NCBI GenBank assembly: GCA_029339505.1
Contig: JAQISU010000345.1
Coordinates: 2,069,501 to 2,133,500 of the forward strand
Length of the DNA: 64,000 bases
Direction of reading: 5' to 3'
Source of the DNA: Unio delphinus
Lineage: Eukaryota; Mollusca; Bivalvia; Unionida; Unionidae
A program made the position numbers and the translations under genes. The notes beneath the pieces were generated by a model. That model saw only the letters and a program-made list of their open reading frames with translations, had not been told where the DNA came from and made no database searches. Positions within the stretch are counted from its first letter, which is position 1. Each line of letters starts with the position of its first letter. Shown one piece after another: positions 9,540 to 17,782 of the stretch.

Positions 9540-10487
9540 CTATGATACCCACTTGATAACTCGCCAAAGAAAATCTCGATATGTGCTGATATCCATGATA
9601 CCGCCGGCAAATAACCGTCTACAGATATCAGCTGCTTCATTAATTATTTCTGGTGAGTTATTTCCAGCTCGGAACCCTCCTACAAGAACTTCTAATCGTG
9701 ATATATCACTGAGAACACTACCAGGACATGAAATCCTTGGATTTTCACTGGATTCTTGCAATCCACTTCCGCTATAACCAGTTGCTTCATCTAGTTTTTC
9801 TAAATCCGTTTCTTGTAAATAACTATTATCATCATCATCATCAGATGGTAGTTGTTGTTTTTTAGGTGAAAAAGATATTTTCTTTGCAGGTAGCTGTCGC
9901 TTTTGCGGTTTAAACTCTTCATATTTCTTATACACTATATCCACCGCATTGATATATTCAATGTATGATGCACTATTCGTCTTAATTTGACTTTTTTTAG
10001 TTTTGATTTTGTAGAATATATCAACCCAATGAGTGAAATTCTTAACATATTTATGATGTTCTGGTTGCAACCATTTTTTTCTGTTTTCATAAGTCGCAAC
10101 AACAAGCGCAGGAATTTCTGTTGGATCAGTCTTATCAATTGCTGCTAACCCTTCCTCGTTAAATCTCACGCGTAAATCATCTACTGTTCTTTTTGATTCC
10201 ATTTTTTGTACAGCCTGTTTTGTTTGTTCAGTTTTCGCTGCTATTTTTTCAAGTTCACCAATAACAGATTTTCCCGTCTCGGGAACATCTCCCCGTATAG
10301 CACGCTCTACCCCGTACGTTGCTGTGGTTACTGGTTTAAACAATTCTTCAGATCCCGCAGCAAAATCAGTTTGTAAACTCTGTCGTTGTTGCAGTTTATT
10401 TCTTACAGAGTCGCGAATTGGTATAAATCTCTTAATTGCATCTAATCGTTCACGAGCCAATCTAGTTGTTAATGCTTCATTGACCAT
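9540..10487 (-). CDS. Putative scaffold/structural protein, 315 aa
   Basis: This is the first large gene of the structural block. The N-terminal 190 residues are charged and helical. A basic patch follows (about 190-215, with KKISFSPKKQQLP), then an acidic run of five Asp (DDDDD), a short Gly/Ser linker and a conserved C-terminal domain (LEVLVGGFRAGNNSPEIINEAADICRRL split over residues of about 262-290). A similar C-terminal module is common in Polinton-like elements; its function is unknown. Element 2 keeps only the region from about 47218 onward, so the N-terminal half is lost there. The start at 10487 is preceded by CAAATA and has the AT-rich context seen at other starts in the element. 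Confidence 0.68.
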   Translation of the reverse strand: MVNEALTTRLARERLDAIKRFIPIRDSVRNKLQQRQSLQTDFAAGSEELFKPVTTATYGVERAIRGDVPETGKSVIGELEKIAAKTEQTKQAVQKMESKRTVDDLRVRFNEEGLAAIDKTDPTEIPALVVATYENRKKWLQPEHHKYVKNFTHWVDIFYKIKTKKSQIKTNSASYIEYINAVDIVYKKYEEFKPQKRQLPAKKISFSPKKQQLPSDDDDDNSYLQETDLEKLDEATGYSGSGLQESSENPRISCPGSVLSDISRLEVLVGGFRAGNNSPEIINEAADICRRLFAGGIMDISTYRDFLWRVIKWVS

Positions 10488-10813
10488 TATTTGAAATCAG
10501 AAACAATTTTTCAATTGTAAAACAATTTTCCTGAACCTGACCTAACAGACGAAAACACTTCTCCAATTTGACATGTCGGATGATTTTTAACACCACCGTG
10601 GAAGTATTTAACAGCGTTACCATCGATGTTGAAAGTCACATAATTGCTATAAATAAAATAATAATATGACTTTCCTCATTCTGAACCGTACATCAATTTT
10701 TTATTCACTGATTTTGACATTTTTAATAAAAAAATGCTTAAAAAAAATGAAAATATCTCTGAGGGTCGGTCACAATCAAAAAACGACAAAATATCTTTGA
10801 GGGTCGGTCACGG
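10488..10813. other. Intergenic region with a cryptic short open stretch and a 3' repeat
   Basis: On the minus strand 10511-10675 is open for 54 codons without an ATG and ends at TGA 10511-10513, where a palindrome (10511-10529) overlaps the stop as in genuine genes of the element. The frame ends in RSGSGKLFYN. It could be the remnant of a lost gene or an exon after the AG of TTTATTTATAG. Nearer the 118-aa gene, two imperfect copies of a 32-bp repeat containing GAGGGTCGGTCAC lie at about 10750-10781 and 10788-10819. I see no other gene. Confidence 0.4.
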
Positions 10814-11170
10814 TCAAAATCGTTTATTTTCTTGAATTAACGCTCTTATATTTCTAATCTTCGAATTGACCTCTTTTTTCAATTCGTATTCGTTACCCAA
10901 TTCTTTTCGTATTCCTTCCGCGATAGTAAATAACGGAACAAACACACTTACGTCACTGGAAAATGCAAGAGAGTCCCGAATAGAATTCTGAATTCTCTTG
11001 ATGAACGCGTATTTCTTGGGTAGCATATACTTGTTAGTGTTTACTCCGTATTCTATATCCTGAAAATCTGACATGATTTGATCAGGATTTAACCCATCTG
11101 ATAGTTTAATATCCTGACTTTTCAATTTTAGAATTTCATCAATAATGCTATTCATTTTTTCAGAATTCAT
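10814..11170 (-). CDS. Unknown 118-aa protein conserved in both elements
   Basis: The frame is open from MNSEKMNSIIDEI to the end NKRF. It is rich in charged residues and probably all-helical, with no cysteine. A decayed homologue lies at 46584-46890 in element 2, where the same start and the later segment ending in an SKIRNIRALI-like motif can be followed. Conservation between two diverged elements supports a real gene, but I recognise no family. It lies between the HNH gene and the structural block, with 43 bp to the HNH stop. Confidence 0.6.
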   Translation of the reverse strand: MNSEKMNSIIDEILKLKSQDIKLSDGLNPDQIMSDFQDIEYGVNTNKYMLPKKYAFIKRIQNSIRDSLAFSSDVSVFVPLFTIAEGIRKELGNEYELKKEVNSKIRNIRALIQENKRF

Positions 11171-11213
11171 ATTCTATTACAATTACATACTTCTAAATGA
11201 AAAATATGATGCA

Positions 11214-11711
11214 TCAGACATAAATGAAATGAATTTTCTGTCCGGTCTTTTTTGAAATCGCAGATCGATAAATTCCTTCTGCAACATATCGTACAGAAGG
11301 TGGACAAATATCGAAATGCCTACCGGCTTCATTCATTGATTGAAATATTTTTTCCTCGTTAGTTATTGTAGTCAAAGATTTTACTGGTCTTTTCCCAATT
11401 GATTTATAATTGCCAGTCTTTCCTCGTTTGGTATTCTCACTTTGTGTGATAGCTTGCAGATTTGATAAAGAATTATTCTTTGGATTGGAATCTTTATGAT
11501 CGATAACAAAACCATCTTTGATCAATCCATAAAAACATTCATACACGAAACGATGGCAGTAATATGTCTTCTTTCCCCTAACAGTAAACACCAAATACCC
11601 CCTACCATTGTCAGCACCAACTGATTTCTTCAGTCTACGGTTTCTTACAACACCATCACTGGACGCTTCATAATTTTTAATCACCGGGTGTGGTCTGAAT
11701 TCTTGGTTCAT
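11214..11711 (-). CDS. HNH endonuclease with NUMOD-like ends, 165 aa
   Basis: The order of parts is that of free-standing HNH homing endonucleases: an N-terminal NUMOD4-like segment (YEASSDGVVRNRRLKK), an HNH core with His53 (CHRFVYECF), Asp71-His72 (VIDHKDSNPKNN) and Asn79/80, and a C-terminal NUMOD1-like DNA-binding segment (FQSMNEAGRHFDICPPSV). The enzyme would cut DNA using one metal ion. The start has TATATAAATG, which also precedes the element 2 copy (45078). The frame is intact. It may be a selfish passenger or may serve element mobility; sequence alone does not decide. Confidence 0.86.
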   Translation of the reverse strand: MNQEFRPHPVIKNYEASSDGVVRNRRLKKSVGADNGRGYLVFTVRGKKTYYCHRFVYECFYGLIKDGFVIDHKDSNPKNNSLSNLQAITQSENTKRGKTGNYKSIGKRPVKSLTTITNEEKIFQSMNEAGRHFDICPPSVRYVAEGIYRSAISKKTGQKIHFIYV

Positions 11712-11728
11712 TTATATACATAATACTA

Positions 11729-12082
11729 TTATTTATCTAATTCATTGATTGGTTTAATAATGAATCTTTCAATGTAGTCTTGAGGAGTTCTTATGATTTT
11801 ATCCTTGACTCTGTCAGGGACTTTGTCAGGGTCAGAATTTTTGATTGAAAATCCATTTTTTTTTCTTTTATCATAATAACGCTTCAACTCCCTGTATCGC
11901 TTTCCACCACAGCGTAGACACAATTGTGATTTTCCCCTGACCCCAACCCCACATCGTATGCAAGGTAACGGACCAAGGCTTCCACGACGAAAGCTTTGCA
12001 TATGATACCCACAGAATTCATTTCTGCATGATTTGTTACACGGTGTCACTGATCCAATCATGAGCCATTTGCAGTGATTCAT
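11729..12082 (-). CDS. Small cysteine-rich zinc-binding protein, 117 aa
   Basis: I chose the start at 12082 (MNHCKW) over 12100 because element 2 starts there (44695). The N-terminal half carries a C/H cluster (C4, then NKSCRNEFCGYH), and a second zinc-ribbon-like pair follows (CIRCGVGV, then CLRCGGKRY). The C-terminal part is basic and then polar. Such proteins bind zinc and often nucleic acid, but I recognise no specific family. It is divergent from the polymerase-helicase gene with 42 bp between the starts, so both may share a promoter region. The homologue in element 2 has a stop directly after the second Cys pair and a later frameshift. Confidence 0.65.
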   Translation of the reverse strand: MNHCKWLMIGSVTPCNKSCRNEFCGYHMQSFRRGSLGPLPCIRCGVGVRGKSQLCLRCGGKRYRELKRYYDKRKKNGFSIKNSDPDKVPDRVKDKIIRTPQDYIERFIIKPINELDK

Positions 12083-12124
12083 TATACATAAATCTTTCAT
12101 TTAAATGCTTGTTTTAATTATAGT

Positions 12125-14082
12125 ATGGAGGAGTTCAAGAGATTATCGAAAATTAAGCCTTCGAAAAATGTTAAATTCAATCTCGATAGAGTCTCTAATA
12201 CACCAAAACGGCTAATCGGTGATAGAATTATACTGAAGGAGTTCAAGAGATTATCGAAAATTAAGCCTTCGAAAAATGCTAAATTCATTGATTATACCAT
12301 GAAAGAATTCCAGAGAGTATCAAAAATTAAGCCTTGGAAAAATGCTAAATTCAATCTCGATAAGGAGTTCCAAAGATTATCGAAAATTAAGCCCTATCCG
12401 ATGGAAGACGATTAGGTACAATTGTTACCTATTGTGATGGATATATTAAACAATATACGCATTTGAGAAGTTCTATGCTAGCTTATGCTTCTATCAATTT
12501 ATTTTCGATGATAAATAGATTTCCTAATACCGCAGTCAGAGTAGCTACTGATTCGATGTATATACATAATAAATTTAAATCAGCTGTAGCTAAATTTACA
12601 GATCTGGAGGAAGCGTGGGGGTGTTGGCGATTTAAAAAGGAAACGCTACAAGAGTATTGTGAATCCGCAGACGTTACCATGGATGATAAATATCTTTGTT
12701 GTAAACGTATTGAAATTCAATCAGAATTTTCTAATGCACCACCGGTATCTGATCCAGTATGTAGATACAAGACAGTTTATTTAAACGGTTGTGGTGGGTA
12801 AGGAAAGACAACTCGTGCAATTGAATTATTTCGTCGGTCAACCATGATTGTGCTAACCCCAACTCACAGACTCGCCAGAGAGATGATACAGCGAGGGGTA
12901 AATGCCCGTACCTATCACAGTTTTTTTCGATGGAAGGGTGACAAATGGACTCCTGAGCGTATGGGTGATAAATTCATTCCTGAAATCATAATTTGGGATG
13001 AAATATGCACAGTGTCATTAGATGTATTACAAACATTTCTCGAGTGGTTGTTAAACAAAAACTCAAAAGTCGTCATGTACGGTGATCACGGCCAACCACC
13101 ACCATTTGTCGGTGCATCTCCACATGAATGGCTAAAGGGTTTTGTAGACTATTATGAAGAAATTAACACTGATTATAGATCACTTGATGAACAATTACGA
13201 GAATTCAAAGCGCTAATTAGATTACAACCGGATAGAATCCAATGCGAAATAGCGCGTGAAATAATTTCAGAAACTCCCATGAATGATTTCTGGGAAACGT
13301 GGAGACCAAACGATTTGATAATTGCAAGTAGAAAGATAGTCAGAGACACACTTCAGATGAAGTTATTTGAATTACATAAAGAAAAATTTGCAACACATCC
13401 AGTACCGTTGTGTTATAGGCCTTCGGATACACGAAAACAGAATATAGAAGTTGATATTCCAGGGAAGAGTGAAAAGCAGATTCTCGTGTTAAATGATATT
13501 GTGCTGGTTGATATCAGCGCCGTTGAAGATGCATTGCGTGCTAATAAATCCCCGTGGACGCTAGGATACGCAGCAACAATACATTCTTCACAGGGATTAA
13601 CTATATCGGATACAATTGTTTGGATGGTAGATAATCGCATCGAATGGTCAAATTTAGTCTATCTCGCAGTATCCAGAGTACGAAAAATAAATCAGCTTCG
13701 AAGAATTGTCCTTGAAAATCCTAATGACAATGCAATAAGTGATACTGTCACTGGTGATTTCACCACTGGTGATTTTATCACTAAGGACATAATCAGAAAA
13801 AAACTTTCTGGTTATAAACAGCAGGATAAAAAAAATAATAGAGAATTTGATATTGATGTTGAATTAATAATGACGTTGAAATAGCAACAGAATAATCACT
13901 GCGCGAGTTGCAATTGTGTAATGAATTGGTGTTGGTCAGATAGGGATTCTCGACAATTTACCGTGGATAGAAAAAATAGCAGTATTGGTCATACAAGAGA
14001 TAATGTGATGCTAACATGTCTTGCGTGCAACAGGCGCCGGGGTGCCAGCACAATGCCTCTGGGGGGGGGGGGTGCTAGTTAA
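12125..14082 (+). pseudogene. Polymerase-like/SF1 helicase/HNH-type fusion gene, deleted and interrupted
   Basis: Three parts remain. (a) 12125-12391 encodes the N-terminus (EEFKRLSKIKP...), present in three to four tandem partial copies. (b) From about 12392 the frame switches to the end of a family-B-polymerase-like domain, with the segment NTAVRVATDSMYI at motif C. (c) An SF1 helicase follows: Walker A is cut by TAA at 12799-12801, motif II is WDE (Asp52-Glu53 counted from ATG 12844), motif III-like GDHGQPPP, then TIHSSQGLT and YLAVSRV. A TAG at 13882-13884 separates it from an in-frame C-x2-C...C-x2-C module (13903-14043) with FTVDRKNSSIGHTRDN, resembling an HNH/zinc domain. Element 2 shows that all parts belong to one gene and that the polymerase motifs A and B are missing here. 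Not functional. Confidence 0.78.
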
Positions 14083-15051
14083 GACCCCGTGGTGGTAATC
14101 GAGTATCCTCGGGTATTACTTGCAGTTGTTGTCGAGTAAATCCTCGTTGAGGGGCAGTTGAATCCAGTCTATAGATTGCTGGTCTACCAGTTGATCGTGT
14201 TATGCCGGATATCTTGTGTGCAGTAACACTCCAAATAGGATCAGTAGCCCTTTTTGTGCCACCTTCCAGCTCTCCTGGTTCGTATAAATACCTAACAGTG
14301 ACATTACTACCAAGAATTGGCTGAGAAATGCTAGAATCCTCTTGTGAAATCCCTTGAATTTCCATTTTAGGTATAGACTTCTTTTTAATCGCGTTGATAG
14401 GTTTCATGTGAATTGTTCTAGTAATCTCATTATTCAGTGCGATAATCACAGCTGGTAATCTTTTAACCCATTCACGGGATCGCTTTTCTTGGATGAATTC
14501 TTTTGCGTATTGATATCCAAATGACCGCTCAGCAATAGTCCGATTAAATCGTTCTACAATTGCTTGATCGCGATGTAACGCAGTATGCCCCCGTCTGATG
14601 GTGACATTGTGATGTTTCATTGTAGATGCAACCACACCCTGAAATTCCTTGCCAGGATCAACTTGTAACAGATTTGGCCAACGCAGAGGACCTCGTCGAT
14701 AAATCCTTTCAAATGCAGAAGCGACTTCAGTTGATGATTTTGTTTTCAGCGGCTCTGCTTCTTTGTATCGACTCGCAACATCAACTACGGTTAACGCGTA
14801 TTTGTAACCACGATCATGTGCCAAAAATAATATATCAGCTTGATGAACTTCATTGGGTCCGGTAACATCAAAATGCGAGTAGTGAATTTGTTTAGGCGCT
14901 GGTAGATAAATTTGCCATATAGCCTGTTTGGATAACCAATTAGCCGCATTGGTTTTTTTCACTTTTGCAGCGCTAGCGAGTTTATTGATTGCAGCGCCCC
15001 CCCCCCCCCCCCCCGCCAGTATCCCCTTGGAGAATAGTAAATAGATTCCAT
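14075..15051 (-). pseudogene. Retroviral-type (rve) integrase gene with poly-G frameshift
   Basis: The open part (14075-14962, 295 aa) has the DDE triad of the rve fold: Asp43 (HQADILF), Asp102 (QVDPGKEF) and Glu136 (AIVERFNRT). A C-terminal chromo/SH3-like segment follows (VTAHKISGITR). Upstream, ATG 15051 opens a short N-terminal frame (ESIYYSPRGYW) that is joined to the main frame by a run of 18 G on the coding strand (14997-15014), whose length puts the two out of phase. Element 2 has only four G at this place. The enzyme would insert the element into host DNA. The tract may be a real lesion or a sequencing or assembly length error. The 3' end overlaps the helicase gene by 8 bp in convergent orientation. 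Confidence 0.9.
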
Positions 15052-15058
15052 GTTGTTA

Positions 15059-15583
15059 TTAATTACCAGCACCTAACATCAATTTGCCTTTCATTGCCGA
15101 TTTTATCAAAAATAAAGCCAATTTTTCTTTGAAGGATTTATCAGGAATAGCATTTAATGTATGAATTAATTTCACATCTGCTAGATGTCTGTGTTGCAAA
15201 TCACTGCTCTTATATGCAACATCATGAAGGTGACAGGCCTTATCAATGGCGTTTATTGGTTCTTCACCACGTCGAGGTTGATTTTGATCATCAAGTCTGA
15301 TATCTAATCGTGTTCCGGGGCCACAATAACTATACCCTGGAAGGTGTTTTTCTCCTGAATACTTTGCCCATGGGGTTCCAGGGAGTTTAGTTAGCTTGGC
15401 TGCGATATCACCTCCTCGTTTTTTTTTAAAAACATCTCCAGATCTCATAGACACAAATCTAAATTTCTTTGTACCACATTGTACGCATTTACCAGAAAGC
15501 GCTGATCGGTTATTTTTAGTTGTAATCGTCGTCAAGTCATCTGTGCCAGTACGCGTTTTACACTTCACACAATATAGATCCAT
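15059..15583 (-). CDS. Zinc ribbon plus parvovirus-type phospholipase A2, 174 aa
   Basis: Two domains are visible. Residues 4-41 form a zinc ribbon (YCVKC at 4-8 and CVQC at 33-36). Residues of about 81-125 form a phospholipase A2 core with the calcium loop YCGPGT (86-91) and the catalytic block DKACHLHDVAY (Cys117, His120-Asp121). The same core is found in parvovirus VP1 and in some Polinton/adintovirus-like elements, where it helps particles leave endosomes. LPGTPWAKYSG precedes it. The frame is intact. The gene ends 7 bp before the integrase start and is divergent from the ATPase gene with only 17 bp between the start codons. The element 2 copy has a frameshift in the A-rich linker. Confidence 0.88.
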   Translation of the reverse strand: MDLYCVKCKTRTGTDDLTTITTKNNRSALSGKCVQCGTKKFRFVSMRSGDVFKKKRGGDIAAKLTKLPGTPWAKYSGEKHLPGYSYCGPGTRLDIRLDDQNQPRRGEEPINAIDKACHLHDVAYKSSDLQHRHLADVKLIHTLNAIPDKSFKEKLALFLIKSAMKGKLMLGAGN

Positions 15584-15600
15584 AATTTATATATAAGGAT
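15584..15600. promoter_or_regulatory. Compact divergent promoter between phospholipase and ATPase genes
   Basis: Only 17 bp separate the two ATGs, and these consist of AATTTATATATAAGG-like sequence. Any promoter core for both directions must lie in this stretch or inside the genes. Other starts in the element also carry TATAAT- or TATATAA-like sequence directly at the ATG (11711, 12082, 7504). Confidence 0.45.
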
Positions 15601-16260
15601 ATGGATATAATTGATTTTTCAGCGACCAAAGCAAGATAACCGGTTAAGCATCATGCAGCGCTACCAAACTCTATCCGGATGATTATAATCGGGCCATCTG
15701 GATCCGGCAAAACGCAATTGCTGCTCAATTTAATAATGAGATGGATGAAGTGGGATAAGTTGTATTTAATTGCCCCTAGCGTAGATGATCAACGATGTTA
15801 TGAAGTGTTAAAGGATTTTAATGAAAACGCTTCAGAAATTGCCGGTGAGGGTATTATTGAATTTATAACCGATATTGACGAGGCACCATCAATAGAAGAT
15901 CTCAATGGAAGTATTAACAATTTAGTCATATACGACGATGTGATGTTAGACAATCATAAAAACCCAGCTAGAATATTTTCCCGAGGCAGGCATAAAAACA
16001 CTGATGTGATATATGTCACTCAACGCTACACTCAGATTCCAAAAGTGATCAGAGATAACTGCAATTTATTGTGTGTATTTAACGGAGTTGATACACATAC
16101 GCTACGAAATATTTGGCAGACATGGTGCTCTGATATGGACTTCAATCGATTTAGAAATTTCTTTAGTAATGCTCAGTCAACCCCACACGGATTTATAACA
16201 ATAAATTTGCATGACCCTCGGACACGATATCGTATCGGACTCGATCAAATATTCGGTTGA
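15601..16260 (+). pseudogene. A32/FtsK-HerA-type packaging ATPase gene, TAA at codon 13
   Basis: The start at 15601 matches element 2. TAA at 15637-15639 stops the frame at codon 13, and the rest is open from ATG 15679 (193 aa). Counted from that ATG, Walker A is GPSGSGKT (5-12), Walker B is LVIYDDVML (Asp86-Asp87), and the VTQRYTQIP region follows. This is the pattern of the genome-packaging ATPases of Polintons, virophages and NCLDV (poxvirus A32 family). Initiation at 15679 would leave the P-loop whole, so residual function cannot be excluded. The last 17 codons lie inside the right terminal repeat. Confidence 0.88.
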
Positions 16261-16437
16261 ACTCGTAAATGATTTTTGTTGACCTGTAGCAGCAGAGAGG
16301 GTGAGTGACAACGACGTTGGCGTATATAAGGAAATCTTATTTTATCGAATAGACGCCGTTTTTTTTACTATTTGGTAGAAGCCTCAGATTTCCGAATCGA
16401 CGCTCGGAAAGTTGTAGGATTCACCCTCTCTGCTGCT
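16210..16437 (-). repeat. Terminal inverted repeat of element 1, right
   Basis: This is the inverted partner of 3337-3564. It contains the last 17 codons of the ATPase gene and an outer 150-bp unit (16288-16437) bounded by AGCAGCAGAGAGGGTGA and its inverted copy. Confidence 0.92.
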
Positions 16438-16442
16438 TAGGG
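16438..16442. repeat. Target-site duplication of element 1, right copy
   Basis: TAGGG follows the right terminus directly and matches 3332-3336. Confidence 0.8.
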
Positions 16443-17759
16443 TCAGAGCGCATTCCTTTATGAATAGTTGGGGCATAAGGTAGCCGCTTACTTGCCGGCC
16501 CAGCAAACTTGAATGATCTTTCATCGAAATATAGCTGCATGAAATCGATAGGAATATGATTTATTTTCTCAATAATCGTGAGAATAACATTCGTTACGTC
16601 TTTAATCCGCTGATAGACGAGACGAAAGTACATCGTTGCTGAAAATTGACCTGATCTAGTCATTTGCATTCTTAATCACGTGACTACACAAATATCGCAA
16701 CCTACATGTTAATGACACCAGAGGTCAGACGATCACGTGATATCAAAAATACGCCGTTTCTAGTGTTCTGTAGGCAAACAAATCCAACATAAAAATGAAC
16801 GTCTGGTCATTTTAATTAGAAAAATGAAGAAACATAAATTTCCCAAACTATTTGTTGCGAAAACAACGACCGAAAAATGTAAATTAAATGTAAATGTTGC
16901 CGCAATTTGAAGAAAACCAGATTAACTACGCAGAAGAAAAGCAATGTGGTAGTCACGTGATACTGTACAAAGTCTAACGGTACCAATTGCGTTAGTCCAG
17001 GTGGGTGGAGCTTAAGGTGTAGGGCACCTTGCATTCAGAAATAAACAACAACACTAGCTATGATTGGTGGATTATGTAAGAGTTGCACTTTCTGTTAGGC
17101 TTTAAAAACAAGTTTAGCCTCTTGGCAACAAGTGAATTGATGTTAAGTCCTATATAGATCATATTTTGTATTTTTTTATCATTTGTTGAAAATGTGATAC
17201 ACATGACTGAAAATAAGTATGTTGTGACTAGATAATTCATACCCCTGTCTAGTTCCAGCAGAGTTATCTCTCTTATATGCAATGAATACCTGGTTCTGTC
17301 CTTGTCAAATTAACAATCTAACATTGTTCTCTATGACAGTGTGTGACATGCATGCTGAAGTAGGATCGGAAGTATATTTATTTCACAAAACATTAGCATT
17401 GAGGTCTATGGAAAAAACATTTGGTACCGTGATACCACAAACAAAAACAGCTGACACGTGCTCGGTACTTCTTGAAAATGGTTTTTACCACCATCTGCGA
17501 TACCGGCAGGTACGTGGTCGTTGTTCACACAAAAAAAAAATATGTTGAGAATTAAATGTGCATTATATTTGGGAACTTTATGTTTCTTCATTCATCTAAA
17601 ATAAAATTACCTGACATTCACTTTTATTTTTACTCACAGTAAATGTAAAACCAAGTAACGAATATGAAATATTTCGCAGATCCGTGAAAAAATCGCGGTT
17701 GCAAATTAGTTAGGGTCCAATGAAAATTTCGCGAATCCATGAATTCGCGAATCCAGAAA

Positions 17760-17782
17760 CGCGAATGTTTGAGGTATTACTC
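17760..17782 (-). repeat. TIR-like end of a DNA transposon, right partner
   Basis: CGCGAATGTTTGAGGTATTA is the inverted match of the sequence at 3016-3038. Further TTCGCGAAT motifs lie just inside (17729-17750). Confidence 0.45.

Larger units (their letters stand above)
3337..16437. mobile_element. Polinton/adintovirus-like element 1, 13.1 kb, near complete
   Basis: The element is bounded by 228-bp inverted repeats starting AGCAGCAGAGAGGGTGA and by a TAGGG duplication. It carries a retroviral-type integrase, an A32-like packaging ATPase, an adenain-like protease, a double-jelly-roll-type capsid gene, a phospholipase A2 gene, an HNH gene and a truncated polymerase-like/helicase gene. This gene set defines the Maverick/Polinton/adintovirus class of integrating virus-like elements. 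It is shorter than a typical Polinton (15-20 kb), mainly because most of the polymerase domain is deleted. The near-identical TIRs and perfect target duplication suggest a fairly recent insertion. Even so, it is not functional as it stands: at least five premature stops, one frameshift and one internal deletion are visible. Confidence 0.92.

Noticed and set aside
3609..16260. A recoded genetic code in element 1 that would read the internal stops as sense
   Set aside because: The internal stops are TAA, TGA and TAG in different genes, and several genes end normally with each of these. Element 2 has sense codons at most of the same places.
3337..16437. Calling element 1 a classical Polinton with an intact protein-primed polymerase
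   Set aside because: Only the end of a polymerase-like domain remains, it is fused to a helicase, and its motif C lacks the first Asp. The integrase, protease, ATPase and capsid genes support a related element, not a complete classical one.
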